Made by a program: the position numbers and the translations under genes | Shown here: positions 1 to 9,164 of the stretch, piece by piece | Layout of the letters: each line of letters begins with the position of its first letter | How positions within the stretch are numbered: the first letter of the stretch is position 1 | The notes under the pieces: generated by a model | Seen by the model: the letters and a program-made list of their open reading frames with translations, nothing else | Database searches by the model: none | Told to the model about the DNA's origin: nothing | DNA from: Fibrobacter sp. | Lineage (GTDB): Bacteria; Fibrobacterota; Chitinivibrionia; Chitinivibrionales; Chitinispirillaceae | Direction of reading: 5' to 3' | Assembly (NCBI GenBank): GCA_012513915.1 | Contig: JAAZBG010000048.1 | Location: forward strand, 1-53,136 | Length of the DNA: 53,136 nt

Positions 1-642
1 ATACGTCAGAAGGATACGTTTGAAAATGTGACAGTGAATGTTCTTGGCATGAATGGCGTTTCGTTTAAACAGTATAAAAATAAAGTTGATTTGAAATTGC
101 TTTCGGTAATTAACCCGGATTTTATGGTACTAGTGCTTGGTACCAATGATGTCTTTTCGAGATACGCAGATACTGTGGATTTACGCAGTAATATAACCGG
201 GCTGATTACGAAAGTTCGACAATTGCTTCCTGAAACTGCACTACTGCTTGTAACACCTAATGATCATCTTATAAGTAAACGATACAAAAATCAGGTTTTA
301 CCACTTGCCTGCAGTATCATCAGGGATGTTGCAAAAAAAGAATGTTGCGGTCTATGGGATTTTTATTCAGTTATGGGTGGTGACAGCAGTGTTAGACGCT
401 GGCGTAAGAACGAATTGATTCAGGCGGACTATGTTCACTTGACAAAAAAAGGATATGCATATCAGGGTGAACTGTTTTATAACGCACTGAAAAATGCGAT
501 TTTTGATTCTCCTGGCAATAATCAGTTTCCTGAAACACCACAGTCTCTCATTATGGAAGCTGTATTTCCAGAGACCCCACAGACTAACCGCGATCTGCCG
601 GGAATCGATTCGGGTATTGTGGTCCCTGAGACCGTAGAATAA
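1..642 (+). CDS. SGNH/GDSL hydrolase, C-terminal part (5' partial)
   Basis: The frame is open from base 1, so the gene begins upstream of the window; the GTG at 28 is only the first internal start-like codon. The visible part carries the back half of an SGNH hydrolase: a beta strand leading into the block III motif GTND (bases 139-150), whose Asn belongs to the oxyanion hole, and the block V motif DYVH (bases 427-438), with the catalytic Asp and His. Block I (GDS with the nucleophilic Ser) would lie upstream. After the fold there is a Pro/Glu/Thr-rich tail of about 40 residues with repeated PETPQ, probably disordered. It sits 17 bp before an MBOAT acyltransferase. Such pairs usually O-acetylate an exopolysaccharide or cell-wall polymer (AlgI/AlgX-like logic), with the SGNH partner handling the acyl group in the periplasm. 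The polymer cannot be named from here. Confidence 0.75.
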   Translation: MRQKDTFENVTVNVLGMNGVSFKQYKNKVDLKLLSVINPDFMVLVLGTNDVFSRYADTVDLRSNITGLITKVRQLLPETALLLVTPNDHLISKRYKNQVLPLACSIIRDVAKKECCGLWDFYSVMGGDSSVRRWRKNELIQADYVHLTKKGYAYQGELFYNALKNAIFDSPGNNQFPETPQSLIMEAVFPETPQTNRDLPGIDSGIVVPETVE

Positions 643-659
643 AGTATCAAGAGATAACT

Positions 660-2207
660 ATGACAGACTCAATCATTACTTTGTTAAGCACAATGATATC
701 GTACATTGCGGGAAATATGGTTTATAATCCCTCAATGCCGCTTCTCTTTACACAATCATTTTTCTGGGTGTTCTTTACCGTTGTTCTTGCGGTTTATTCA
801 GTCGTATATAAAAACATATCGTTACGGAATTCATTTTTGTTTTTTATCAGTCTGTATTTTTATTATAAGTGCAGTGGATGGTTTGTTGTAATGCTTATGG
901 TGTCAATTCTTGCGCATTACTATATAGGAAATAAGCTATATAAGGCAAAGAATGCAACTGTCCGGAAATGGCTGGTTGCTGCAAGTGTTTTTGTATCACT
1001 GTTACTGCTGTCATATTTTAAATATACGTACTTTTTCACATCGCTTTTTAATGATATATTTTCGACAGATTACACAGCTGTCAATTATTTTTATTTATGG
1101 AGTAACAGCCTGTTTGGAACACATTTTGATATCGGAAAGATACTTCTTCCGGCAGGAATATCCTTTTTTACCTTTCATGCATTAAGTTACACGATCGATA
1201 TTTACAAAGGAAAAACAACTCCAGCAAAAAATGTTGTTGATTTTGGTTTTTATCTTGCATTTTTCCCACAGCTTGTTGCAGGACCTATTATTCGGGCTAG
1301 TGAGTTTATTCCTCAGATTTACAAAGAATATGTACTGACAAAAGAAGAATTCGGGAGGGCGGTTTTTCTGATATTGTGCGGGCTTGTCAAAAAAATGGTA
1401 CTATCCGATTATATCTCACTTAATTTTGTGGATCGGGTTTTTGATACACCTGATGCTTATACCGGATTAGAGAATCTGCTTGCTGTTTACGGGTACGCAT
1501 TACAGATCTACTGTGATTTCAGCGGCTATACCGATATTGCAATAGGAATAGCATTTCTGTTGGGATTCAGAATACCTCCGAATTTTAATTCGCCATACAA
1601 AGCAAATAACCTGACCGATTTCTGGCGCAGATGGCATATATCGTTGTCATCCTGCCTGAGAGATTATTTGTATATTGCGCTTGGGGGAAATCGTAAAGGT
1701 AAAGTACGAATGTATGTAAACCTTATTATAACGATGGTACTTGGTGGTTTGTGGCATGGTGCAAACTGGCGGTTTGTAATCTGGGGTGCAATTCATGGAC
1801 TTGGATTGATAATTCATAAACTGGTTCCACAGCGGTATCATTTCAGCGGGAAGAATGCAATGAGCCGCTTTACCGCACGCTTTCTGACCTTTAATGTTGT
1901 GTGTTTTGCCTGGATATTTTTCAGAGCAGCTGATATGGCTGTTGTAAAGGATATGATAGGGCAGATGCTGTTTCATTTTGATGTGTCGATACTTCCACAG
2001 TTTGTAGCAGGGTATTGGAAAGTCATACTGGTATTACTTGCTGGGTATTGTGCCCACTGGTTTCCGGATGCATGGAAGCAGACTGTCAGAAATAGATTTA
2101 TCGAATACCCGGTATTTGCAAAGGTTATGGTATCAGTAACGGTGATACTCTTTATTTATCAATTCAAAACGTCAGCGCTTCAGCCGTTTATCTATTTTCA
2201 GTTCTGA
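660..2207 (+). CDS. MBOAT family O-acyltransferase (AlgI-like)
   Basis: A 515-residue polytopic membrane protein, typical length for the AlgI/DltB branch of membrane-bound O-acyltransferases. Hydrophobic segments run through the whole protein. The family signature is clear: FWRRWHISLS near residue 320, then GGLWHGANW with the conserved, probably catalytic His366, followed by WGAIHGLGL. These enzymes pass an acyl group, usually acetyl from a cytoplasmic donor, across the inner membrane to a periplasmic acceptor. The gene follows the SGNH hydrolase closely and probably shares its transcript, which supports a polysaccharide O-acetylation pair. No alginate or dlt genes are seen. The start is the ATG at 660, a short distance after AAGAGATAACT, a modest ribosome-binding site. 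Confidence 0.92.
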   Translation: MTDSIITLLSTMISYIAGNMVYNPSMPLLFTQSFFWVFFTVVLAVYSVVYKNISLRNSFLFFISLYFYYKCSGWFVVMLMVSILAHYYIGNKLYKAKNATVRKWLVAASVFVSLLLLSYFKYTYFFTSLFNDIFSTDYTAVNYFYLWSNSLFGTHFDIGKILLPAGISFFTFHALSYTIDIYKGKTTPAKNVVDFGFYLAFFPQLVAGPIIRASEFIPQIYKEYVLTKEEFGRAVFLILCGLVKKMVLSDYISLNFVDRVFDTPDAYTGLENLLAVYGYALQIYCDFSGYTDIAIGIAFLLGFRIPPNFNSPYKANNLTDFWRRWHISLSSCLRDYLYIALGGNRKGKVRMYVNLIITMVLGGLWHGANWRFVIWGAIHGLGLIIHKLVPQRYHFSGKNAMSRFTARFLTFNVVCFAWIFFRAADMAVVKDMIGQMLFHFDVSILPQFVAGYWKVILVLLAGYCAHWFPDAWKQTVRNRFIEYPVFAKVMVSVTVILFIYQFKTSALQPFIYFQF

Positions 2208-2513
2208 TTAACCATGTCGTTACAGATACTACTCTTTCAAAATAGAAATTCACCGGATAATTAGATTGATGTCGAGAAATAATATCGGTACCGTTTTTAA
2301 GATTAACGTTGACATATTGTTAGTGCAACCTGCAGGGGTTGGTTGCATCTGCCGGTGACAAGTTGTATCTTGTTGATAAATCACTGCCAGGAGTTCTGGT
2401 GATTGCAGTATTTGATAGGTGGACACACCAACAGGAAATAATTGTGATGTCACATCGAATGTTGTGTATACTATTACAAAAGAGAAACCTTTTCCATCGG
2501 ACCATTTGCAACT
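2208..2513. other. Intergenic stretch with a short inverted repeat
   Basis: About 306 bp between the MBOAT gene and the next membrane protein. The only structure seen is a 7-bp inverted repeat, TGCAACC at 2324-2330 against GGTTGCA at 2341-2347, with a 10-base loop. It is not followed by a T-run, so it is not a convincing terminator. No protein-like reading frame was recognised. Confidence 0.4.
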
Positions 2514-3221
2514 ATGAGCAACAACAGTAACGCCCGTAATAATTCCCAATTCCTAAGCCTGCTTTTTAACATCGTAATACCGGCTATTATTTTAACAAAG
2601 TTCAGCAGCGAAAGATATCTTGGCCCGATGTATGGTCTGTTGGTTGCGCTGTCTTTTCCTCTTTTCTATGGTCTCTATGAGCTTATTGTTCAAAAAAGAA
2701 AAGACGTTATATCGGTTGTAGGTTTTGTCGGTGTTCTATTATCAGGTACGATCAGTTTATTAAAGTTTCCACCGCAGTGGATTGCAGTTAAAGAGGCTTC
2801 CATACCTCTGCTTATAGGACTTATAATTCTGATCTCCACACGGACTTCATGGCAGCTTATTAATAAAATTTTTTATAACCGTGAACTGCTTAATATTGAC
2901 AAAATCGAATCCGTTCTATCTACCGGGGTGTTGCGCTCCCGTATGAAAGCAATTCTAAGCCGTGCCAATATGTTGCTTGCATGTTCCTTTTTCTTTTCTG
3001 CGGTAATGAATTTTATGCTCGCTAAAAAGATTGTACAAAGTATGCCCGGAACGCAACAATTCAACGAAGAACTTGGACGGATGTCGGTGCTGAGTTTTCC
3101 GGTAATTGCAGTTCCATCGATGATCTTCATGATCTTTATATTGTGGTATCTTTTTTCATCGCTGAAAAAACTTACCCATTTGACGACAAGTGAGATTATG
3201 TCGGATAAATTACACAAGTGA
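2514..3221 (+). CDS. VC0807-like integral membrane protein
   Basis: A 235-residue protein with about six hydrophobic segments. It opens with a polar stretch and then LLFNIVIPAIILTKFSS, followed by a GPMYGLLVALSFPLFYGLYE segment, the pattern I associate with the VC0807 family of small integral membrane proteins of unknown function. A cytoplasmic loop around residues 115-145 contains WQLINKIFYNRELLN, and a last membrane segment precedes a short polar C-terminus. The ATG at 2514 has no good Shine-Dalgarno sequence in front of it. It stands alone: 306 bp separate it from the MBOAT gene and the next genes are on the other strand. Family assignment is moderately sure; function is unknown. Confidence 0.6.
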   Translation: MSNNSNARNNSQFLSLLFNIVIPAIILTKFSSERYLGPMYGLLVALSFPLFYGLYELIVQKRKDVISVVGFVGVLLSGTISLLKFPPQWIAVKEASIPLLIGLIILISTRTSWQLINKIFYNRELLNIDKIESVLSTGVLRSRMKAILSRANMLLACSFFFSAVMNFMLAKKIVQSMPGTQQFNEELGRMSVLSFPVIAVPSMIFMIFILWYLFSSLKKLTHLTTSEIMSDKLHK

Positions 3222-3333
3222 AAATTTGAATGCATCTGATATCTGCCGGCAACAGTCTGAAAATGTTACATTTTAACCGGTTTGGAAATAGATTGACAAA
3301 AAAGATTGTCCTGCTTCGACGTTTGGTTGTCAA

Positions 3334-3813
3334 TCAATAATCGGGGTAAATACTTCTAAGCAAGTCTTTAGTCCTTTTCGAAACAATGGGGCTTCTGTAA
3401 ATTGCTGATAAAATATCTGATTTTAATTGGTTGTCAATAGATACGTCTGTCGCCTTGCACGTAATACCAACAGTCTGGTCAATAATGTTTGCAAACTCTT
3501 TGTAAGATATCGGGGTTGGGAGGTTACAATTGATTACACATGTTCTTGTAATAAATGGTAGTTTGGACGGGTCTAATGGAACAAGACTGTCTAATGCACC
3601 AGGCATGTTACTATATAGTCGTTCAAGTTTTGCCATTTGAGAGGTAATCATGCACAAAACCATAGATTCTCCATTACCTAACGATATGACAATATGAAAA
3701 TGAGGTGGAGCGTCAACTGCATGTTGTTTATTCTTAAAATAGCAGATGGAAAAACCGGATGTTTTTCCTGCATAAAGTTTTGTTATGTAATCTGTGGATA
3801 AATGAAGATCCAT
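3334..3813 (-). CDS. Putative toxin of a Panacea (DUF4065) toxin-antitoxin pair
   Basis: A 159-residue soluble protein that I cannot place by name. It follows the DUF4065 gene with only 6 bp between them, which makes it the likely toxin (PanT position). The N-terminal half reads like a small SH3-type barrel: PPHFHIVISL, then a strand MVLCMITSQM, and later a strand ending VINCNLP. That order resembles MazF/PemK-type endoribonucleases, whose strands carry a conserved ITS-like motif, but the match is by pattern only. The C-terminal 50 residues look helical and basic. No signal peptide or membrane segment. The alternative is an unrelated toxin fold, since Panacea antitoxins are known to pair with many different toxins. 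Confidence 0.55.
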   Translation of the reverse strand: MDLHLSTDYITKLYAGKTSGFSICYFKNKQHAVDAPPHFHIVISLGNGESMVLCMITSQMAKLERLYSNMPGALDSLVPLDPSKLPFITRTCVINCNLPTPISYKEFANIIDQTVGITCKATDVSIDNQLKSDILSAIYRSPIVSKRTKDLLRSIYPDY

Positions 3814-3819
3814 CTGTTG

Positions 3820-4389
3820 TTATTCGCAGCCAAGGAATATTTCTTTGGAGCACTTAATCTGTTCAGGATCAATACCCAGCGGATCGTTCTCAATAGCTGA
3901 AAACAACTCATCTATTCTGATGTCGGCGTGTTTTCTTGTTTGGTTTATAAACTCAGATTCATACTGTTTCCATTCGGGATATTTATGAGTGAGTTCAACA
4001 AGGCTCATGCTGGATTTTTTTGCAAACAGAGCAATAATTCGATCAAGAACTGTTTGGTCGGATTCTGAAAGAAAATCAAACTCAGGAACGGCATTTGTTG
4101 CTTCATAGAGCTTTGAGTCGAAGGAGACCATCGTAAGAAATTTTTTGGAGTACTCTATATCGGAATCCTCGAGAAATTCGAGGTTTTCGTTTAGAATATC
4201 AAGGGTAGTACTACCGACTGGACCGTTTTTCATTACACAGTACGAATCACCAGTGATAGTTCTTCCATACAGCATAAGGTGCATTTTATCAGCAAGATAC
4301 ACAAGTTTGACAATTTTAAGTTTGTCAATTCTTCCTGTTTTTTTTAAAATGTAATTAATGGTCTGAACTATTGTTTTTGTATCGACCAT
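3820..4389 (-). CDS. Panacea-domain (DUF4065) antitoxin
   Basis: A 189-residue protein with a recognisable Panacea/SocA-like DUF4065 domain at the N-terminus: KIVKLVYLADKMHLMLYGR, then ITGDSY and NGPVGSTT. This is the characteristic run of helix, Y-G-R/ITGD loop and GPV motif in the family. Panacea domains have been shown to act as antitoxins neutralising diverse partners. The C-terminal third (LIALFAKKSSMSLVELTHKY) continues the fold with the S-x-x-x-L-V-x-x-T-H pattern seen in many members. The ATG at 4389 is preceded by AGAGGT, a fair ribosome-binding site. The gene is first in a two-gene unit with the putative toxin directly downstream, the usual order. Codon use is AT-rich, like other accessory genes here. 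Confidence 0.85.
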   Translation of the reverse strand: MVDTKTIVQTINYILKKTGRIDKLKIVKLVYLADKMHLMLYGRTITGDSYCVMKNGPVGSTTLDILNENLEFLEDSDIEYSKKFLTMVSFDSKLYEATNAVPEFDFLSESDQTVLDRIIALFAKKSSMSLVELTHKYPEWKQYESEFINQTRKHADIRIDELFSAIENDPLGIDPEQIKCSKEIFLGCE

Positions 4390-4569
4390 AATTTACCTCT
4401 TTCAGACTTGTTTATTTGAGGTTAAAGGGTAACTACGAAATAAACTACTTCATTCTTGATTATACTGCAATAAAAGATTGCATTCAACTAAATATACTAC
4501 GCTTTAATTGGAAGAGAAATTGGATTGAATTGTTTCCTAATGCCTAATAATTCTGGTAATTTAAATTGT

Positions 4570-4785
4570 TTACGTGTAGTCCAATTTCCTTAGGCATTTG
4601 ATAACGCTTTCAATCAGACTTGTTGTTTTTTTTTGTTCGGGATCAATATATTTATTAATTTTTATTTCGTAACCACTATAATCTTTCGCACACTTGTATA
4701 AAGTAGTGTGTGATTTTGAGCGAGCTACCCAACGTTTAACGTTCTCGATATCTTTGGGATCGATCTTAAAACCCCAAGATGACAC
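4570..4785 (-). other. Doubtful small ORF (71 codons), possibly a gene remnant
   Basis: An open frame between the AAA+ gene and the toxin-antitoxin pair. Its composition is protein-like (Lys-rich, charged, WGFKIDPKDIENVKRW near the start), but the only start is a GTG two codons after an in-frame TAA, with no ribosome-binding site. It could be the tail of a decayed gene or simply a non-coding frame in AT-rich DNA. No family was recognised. Confidence 0.25.
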
Positions 4786-4824
4786 CTGTTATTTCAGATG
4801 GTTTTTAGAACGTTATTGTGAATA

Positions 4825-6579
4825 CTAAGTCAGCTCCCCGATCCTCCTGTCAACCTGCTCCGGAGTCAGCTTCGCAAACCGCTCGGGCAAAAAGCACAGA
4901 TCCGTACATTCCTTGACTGCGAGAAGATCCATAAAGTCAAGTGCTTTTGTATGTGCTGATGGTCTGAAATCCTTTGCGGTTTCTGTCAGGATCGCTGTCA
5001 GTGTTTTTGTTGTATCACCCTGCTGTAGTGCATGTTTTCTGATTGAACGGACCAGGAGTCCCTCAAGCTCATTGCCACCAATGGTTCCATCAAATGGCAG
5101 TTCCGGAAGCTCCTCTTTTTTTATGTCAATTTTGAGTTTTTTTGCCATTGAGTAAAAAAGCTCCCTGCGCTCCTCTTTGTCAACAGGAGGAAACAACGGG
5201 ATGTGTACGTCAAGACGACCCTGACGTTTCAAATCGACTTCAACCATGTCAGGACGGCTTGTTGCGAATATCCAGATTATTTTTCCGCGGTTTGCCGTGT
5301 TTGACATCTCTTTTGCAAGCATTGCATAAATCCGCCCCGATATCCCGGATTCATCACCGCCACCGCGTTTACCCGTCGCCTGATCGGCTTCATCAACAAA
5401 CACGACAACCTGACCTAATGCGTGAAGAATCGAAAATATTTTTTCAAGATTACCTTCAGTTGCACCAACCCATTTATCCCTGAAATTTTTAAGTTCAACA
5501 AACGGTATACCACATTCTCCTGCAAAGCATTGTACTATATAGGTTTTTCCGGTACCTATTCTCCCCGTAAAGAGATACCCCATCGGAAGTGCATTAGTAA
5601 CACCTCTGCGGATAAGATCGCTGTCATCACGCAGCCATTTTCTTGCCTCGACATGTCCTGCTACATGGTCAAGATTTCGTGATGTCTCAAGATACTCCAG
5701 CTTTCCCATCGCCTCTTTTTCGATGGTTTCCTTTTTTGCTTTTGTCAGATAGTCTATTGATAAGGATATGTTGTTACGCAGTGCGCGCATGATGAGCGAA
5801 CGGATATTTACCCTGTTCATACCGATCATTTTTTCAGCAAGGGTACTCACCGGGAGCTGGCATATCGATGAAAACGTTGATTCATTTTTAATAACCTCGG
5901 TGATATAATTCTCAATTTCCTGTTTGTCTGGATAGGTGATGCGAAGTTTTGCGTTGTAGGAGCTGCCGGAGATAAGATCGTTAAGATCGAGAAGATTCTC
6001 GGTAAGTAAACAACTGACAAATCCTTTGACCGATGTATCCTCTGCCCAATTTAGCAGCTTGATCATTTGTGAACCAAGATCACCCGACATATACACCGAT
6101 TCGCCTTTTGGTGCGATAAGGTGTGCATAATCAATGATAAGCGCAACCGAACCGATTCGGGCCGCTCCTTTATTGAGTGTTCCGTTAACAAACCGTTCAA
6201 TGAGTTCAAGTGCTGCAAGCGGATTCCCAGGAAGTAAATTTGTACGCGAAAGTGCTTTTTTAATATCGCCATCCGGTGATGGCATTGCGGTGAATTTTGT
6301 TCCGTGATACTGATCAATCACCCGTAAATAATCAAAAAAATGTGTTTCACCTTTCAGTACCTGAATTCCCTGACCGCGATCGTAGCCGAGGATTACATCA
6401 AACTGGGCAAACATTACCGAAAACAAATATTCTTTTAAGGTAAAAACCGATGTTGCACCATCCTCTTTGTGCATTACAAAATCATTGATATTACCATAAA
6501 GAATGTACTGGCTGACTGTTTCAGAGCGGAATATCTGACGCATCTCTTCTGCCCATGACGGGTACTGGATTACTGGCAC
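4825..6579 (-). CDS. AAA+ ATPase, last gene of the PspA/ABC cluster
   Basis: A 584-residue protein with a classical AAA domain in its second half: Walker A GRIGTGKT with Lys345, Walker B VVFVDEADQA with Asp396 and Glu397, sensor 1 FATSRPD, and an arginine-finger region RQGRLD. The first half looks like a second, degenerate ATPase-type domain: it has a Walker-B-like strand ALIIDYAH but no P-loop that I can find. The arrangement resembles AAA remodellers that act on protein complexes. It starts 3 bp after the coiled-coil membrane protein, so the two are translationally close. Inference from the cluster: it may remodel the PspA-like polymer or the membrane complex upstream, as AAA+ proteins do with ESCRT-III/Vps4 and PspF/PspA. 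Substrate unknown; no membrane segment or signal peptide. Confidence 0.85.
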   Translation of the reverse strand: MPVIQYPSWAEEMRQIFRSETVSQYILYGNINDFVMHKEDGATSVFTLKEYLFSVMFAQFDVILGYDRGQGIQVLKGETHFFDYLRVIDQYHGTKFTAMPSPDGDIKKALSRTNLLPGNPLAALELIERFVNGTLNKGAARIGSVALIIDYAHLIAPKGESVYMSGDLGSQMIKLLNWAEDTSVKGFVSCLLTENLLDLNDLISGSSYNAKLRITYPDKQEIENYITEVIKNESTFSSICQLPVSTLAEKMIGMNRVNIRSLIMRALRNNISLSIDYLTKAKKETIEKEAMGKLEYLETSRNLDHVAGHVEARKWLRDDSDLIRRGVTNALPMGYLFTGRIGTGKTYIVQCFAGECGIPFVELKNFRDKWVGATEGNLEKIFSILHALGQVVVFVDEADQATGKRGGGDESGISGRIYAMLAKEMSNTANRGKIIWIFATSRPDMVEVDLKRQGRLDVHIPLFPPVDKEERRELFYSMAKKLKIDIKKEELPELPFDGTIGGNELEGLLVRSIRKHALQQGDTTKTLTAILTETAKDFRPSAHTKALDFMDLLAVKECTDLCFLPERFAKLTPEQVDRRIGELT

Positions 6580-6582
6580 AGG

Positions 6583-7431
6583 TTACTCCTTTACAGGCTG
6601 GTCATGAAGTGTGAAAATCTCTGATGGAATTGTGTCGACACTGTCGGAGAGAAGCTCTTTGTGGTTGTCAAGCCACGATGATGTTTCCTGGAGTGACTGC
6701 ATAACGCCGTCGAGACGTGCTGAAAATGCCTGAGAACTTGTTGCAAGCGCCGATTCCTCACGGAAAAGCGCAAATCGCTGTTCTATTCGAACAAGCTCCG
6801 CTTCCAGAATTTCAAGATCAACTTTTGCACGTTCGATATTGTCAAGTCGTTTTCTGGAGATTTCAAGTGTGCTGGTATGTGATGCATGCAGAGGTGTTCC
6901 CGGTTGTTCTGTAGCCAGTTTTGCCTCAAGATCCCGTATTTCCTTTTGAATTGAGTCAACAGATGTCGTACGGAGCATCCAGGCAACTTTTTCCCGCGAT
7001 CCGAGGAGTTGCAAAAAGGTCCATAGTAGCTGATTAAGTCCATATTCATGAAGACCCGTGCTGAGATTGTTGGCATCACCCGATTTAATAAGCGATAGAC
7101 ACATCTCGTTAAGTATCTGGTAACGGGTCTGGGAGTTAAGGTCAAGTTTTGTTAGAATATTATCCCGTTTCTTTTTCCATGTTTCCTGAATGTCAAGTAA
7201 TTGACGCCCCTGGATTACTTTTTGAAAACGCTTATCTCCGGGAACAAAGATAAGGTAACCGGCTTCTATGGCAGCACCGAGAAGGAGAAACCCGGGATGC
7301 ATCAGGCTCAATACTCCGATACCGATCAATCCATAAATATTAAATGGCAAATATCCTAACAGAGGAACCCGTGTTTTCCAGAAAAAGGCTTCCTTTACAT
7401 AATCAAAAAACGAAAGTTGTTTTTCAGCCAT
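6583..7431 (-). CDS. Coiled-coil membrane protein of the PspA/ABC cluster
   Basis: A 282-residue protein of unknown family. Residues about 20-65 hold a hydrophobic hairpin (LGYLPFNIYGLIGIGVLSL and FLLLGAAIEAGYLIFV), enough for two membrane passes with short polar ends. The remaining 215 residues are predicted cytoplasmic and mostly helical, with heptad-like stretches around residues 150-185 and 200-260 rich in Glu, Arg and Leu. The start is the ATG at 7431, 14 bp after the ATPase stop. It lies between the ABC ATPase and the AAA+ gene, so an adaptor that ties the transporter to the AAA+ protein or to PspA is a reasonable guess. No enzymatic motif seen. Confidence 0.75.
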   Translation of the reverse strand: MAEKQLSFFDYVKEAFFWKTRVPLLGYLPFNIYGLIGIGVLSLMHPGFLLLGAAIEAGYLIFVPGDKRFQKVIQGRQLLDIQETWKKKRDNILTKLDLNSQTRYQILNEMCLSLIKSGDANNLSTGLHEYGLNQLLWTFLQLLGSREKVAWMLRTTSVDSIQKEIRDLEAKLATEQPGTPLHASHTSTLEISRKRLDNIERAKVDLEILEAELVRIEQRFALFREESALATSSQAFSARLDGVMQSLQETSSWLDNHKELLSDSVDTIPSEIFTLHDQPVKE

Positions 7432-7445
7432 AGACTACCTGTACA

Positions 7446-8337
7446 TTAAATTGTTTGTGATACACTGCCGGTCTTCTTTGATGCATCGGTTTTATCTGCG
7501 CTTTCAATTTCCCGGAATGCTTCAGATACCTCTTCCACTTTGGTAAGAAACTCTGATGTCCGCTGCACATCGAGCGGATGAACTTCAGGGTGGGGGAGTG
7601 GCAGGTTTTTAAATTCGCAGGCAATTTTGCCCGGTCCCTGAGAGAAAATCCATAAACAATCGCCAAGGTAAACTGCTTCGGTGATCGAATGAGTCACCAT
7701 AAGCACCGTAGCTTCCACTTCAACCCACAGGTTTACAAGCAGGAGCTGCATTTCAAGTCGTGTCGGTTCGTCAAGGGCAGAGAACGGTTCATCCATAAGA
7801 ATAATCCGTGGTTTTAACACCAGTGTACGCGCGAGTGCAACGCGCTGCTGTTGTCCACCGGAAAGTTGATGCGGGTATTTATCCTGATGTCCGCCGAGGC
7901 CGACCTTTTCGATCCATTCCATTGCCCGTTTTGTCATTTCATCATCAGAGATTCCCAGTTTATCCCGATTGATTTCGAGGCCGAACCGGACATTGTCAAG
8001 TACTGTAAGGTGTGGGAATGAGCTGTATTTCTGGAAAACCATGCTGCGATCAATTCGGACCACTCACCGGTTGATTACGAACAAGAATTTCACCACTTGT
8101 TAAAGGCATAACCTCCCTGAAACCGCATAGCAAGTTAAGTGCGGTAGATTTTCCACACCCTGACGGGCCAAGGATTGCACGTATCTCACCCTTGTGCGGA
8201 TGGTCTTCAATGATAAATGAAAGATCCTCAAGCGCCTTGTATTCCCGTGGAGTTCCGGGATTGAAAACTTTACTTACATTCCTGAATTCAATTACCGGTG
8301 GTAATGGTATCGACTTCTGATCATTTGGTTCTATCAT
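7446..8337 (-). pseudogene. ABC transporter ATP-binding protein (NitT/TauT type), split by a frameshift
   Basis: Two overlapping frames together make one complete ATPase of about 297 residues. The first (8050-8337) carries the N-terminus and Walker A GPSGCGKST. The second (down to 7446) carries the Q-loop VFQKY, signature LSGGQQQR, Walker [14 protein letters not shown] and the switch His in VTHS. The break is at AAT TGA (TGA at 8050-8052): skipping one T restores frame as GPN-DRSMVFQ. Family members usually have GP, two residues, then DR, so two lost bases fit as well as one extra base. Every motif survives on either side, which argues for a recent mutation, a sequencing error or, less likely, recoding. 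The ATG overlaps the permease stop (ATGA), so the pair is translationally coupled. Confidence 0.85.
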
Positions 8338-9164
8338 CGGGCCCTCTTATATGGGAAGAATTGCTTATATCCGTATTGCCAGATCTTATCTGTAAGAAAT
8401 GCAATTAGGACAATAACCAGTAGTACCAGATAGATTCGTGAAACATACGCTCTGCGCTGTGCTATAATTATTATCTGACCAAGTCCGCGATCGGCAGCAA
8501 CCATCTCTGCCAGAATAATATAGGTCCATCCGACACCAAAACCCATACGCATTGCCTGATAGATTTGCGGCAGGGCAATTGGTACCAGTACTTTCTGAAC
8601 CATTTTCCATCGCTTTACACCAAGCGTATAAGCAGTTTGTAAATAAACATTATCAACTTCGTTGACCGCTTTGACTAATAATGGAATCAGGTAGATCATG
8701 AATGCAAGCGCAAGGAACATAATTTTCTGCGTTTCACCTATACCGAAAAGGCTCATGGTAAGGGGAACCAATGCAGGAATGGGAAGGTATGCAAGAAATA
8801 CTGTTCCCGGTTCGAATAGCGCATTGATTTTCGAGAATGAACCCATCATGATTGCGAGAGGAAATGCGATCCCGCATCCTATGAGAAATCCAAAAACAAC
8901 ACGCATGGTACTTGCAACGATACTACGGCTGAGTTCTGCTTCAAACCAGACTGCATGGATTGTTGCCGGTGAGATTACTTCAAGCGGTGATGGCAAAATA
9001 AGGGGTGAAATAATTCTGCTTTCAGCAGAGCCTGTTGTGCAGATTTGCCAGATTGTCAGTATTATCAGAATTGGAATGGTTCCAAGAATAATTTTTGAAT
9101 GTCTACTAACAGTTTCTCTTATGACAAGCCACTGTGATTTGGATTTTGATGTATCTGCGGACAT
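8334..9164 (-). CDS. ABC transporter permease (NitT/TauT/SsuC type)
   Basis: A 276-residue permease of the binding-protein-dependent transport family. Membrane segments start at about residue 27, with five more across residues 85-260. The cytoplasmic EAA loop, where the ATPase docks, reads AYTLGVKRWKMVQKVLVPIA. Relatives import nitrate, taurine, aliphatic sulfonates or thiamine precursors, but the genes around it do not suggest any of those. It overlaps the ATPase start by 4 bp. Upstream, 304 bp separate it from the substrate-binding/OmpA gene, unusually long for a transporter operon. The start ATG at 9164 is followed by a polar N-terminal tail of about 25 residues. Confidence 0.9.
   Translation of the reverse strand: MSADTSKSKSQWLVIRETVSRHSKIILGTIPILIILTIWQICTTGSAESRIISPLILPSPLEVISPATIHAVWFEAELSRSIVASTMRVVFGFLIGCGIAFPLAIMMGSFSKINALFEPGTVFLAYLPIPALVPLTMSLFGIGETQKIMFLALAFMIYLIPLLVKAVNEVDNVYLQTAYTLGVKRWKMVQKVLVPIALPQIYQAMRMGFGVGWTYIILAEMVAADRGLGQIIIIAQRRAYVSRIYLVLLVIVLIAFLTDKIWQYGYKQFFPYKRAR

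Noticed and set aside
8046..8066. Programmed frameshift of the prfB kind
   Set aside because: The codon before TGA is AAT, which re-pairs poorly one base on, and no well-placed Shine-Dalgarno-like stimulator is evident; a mutation or error is simpler.
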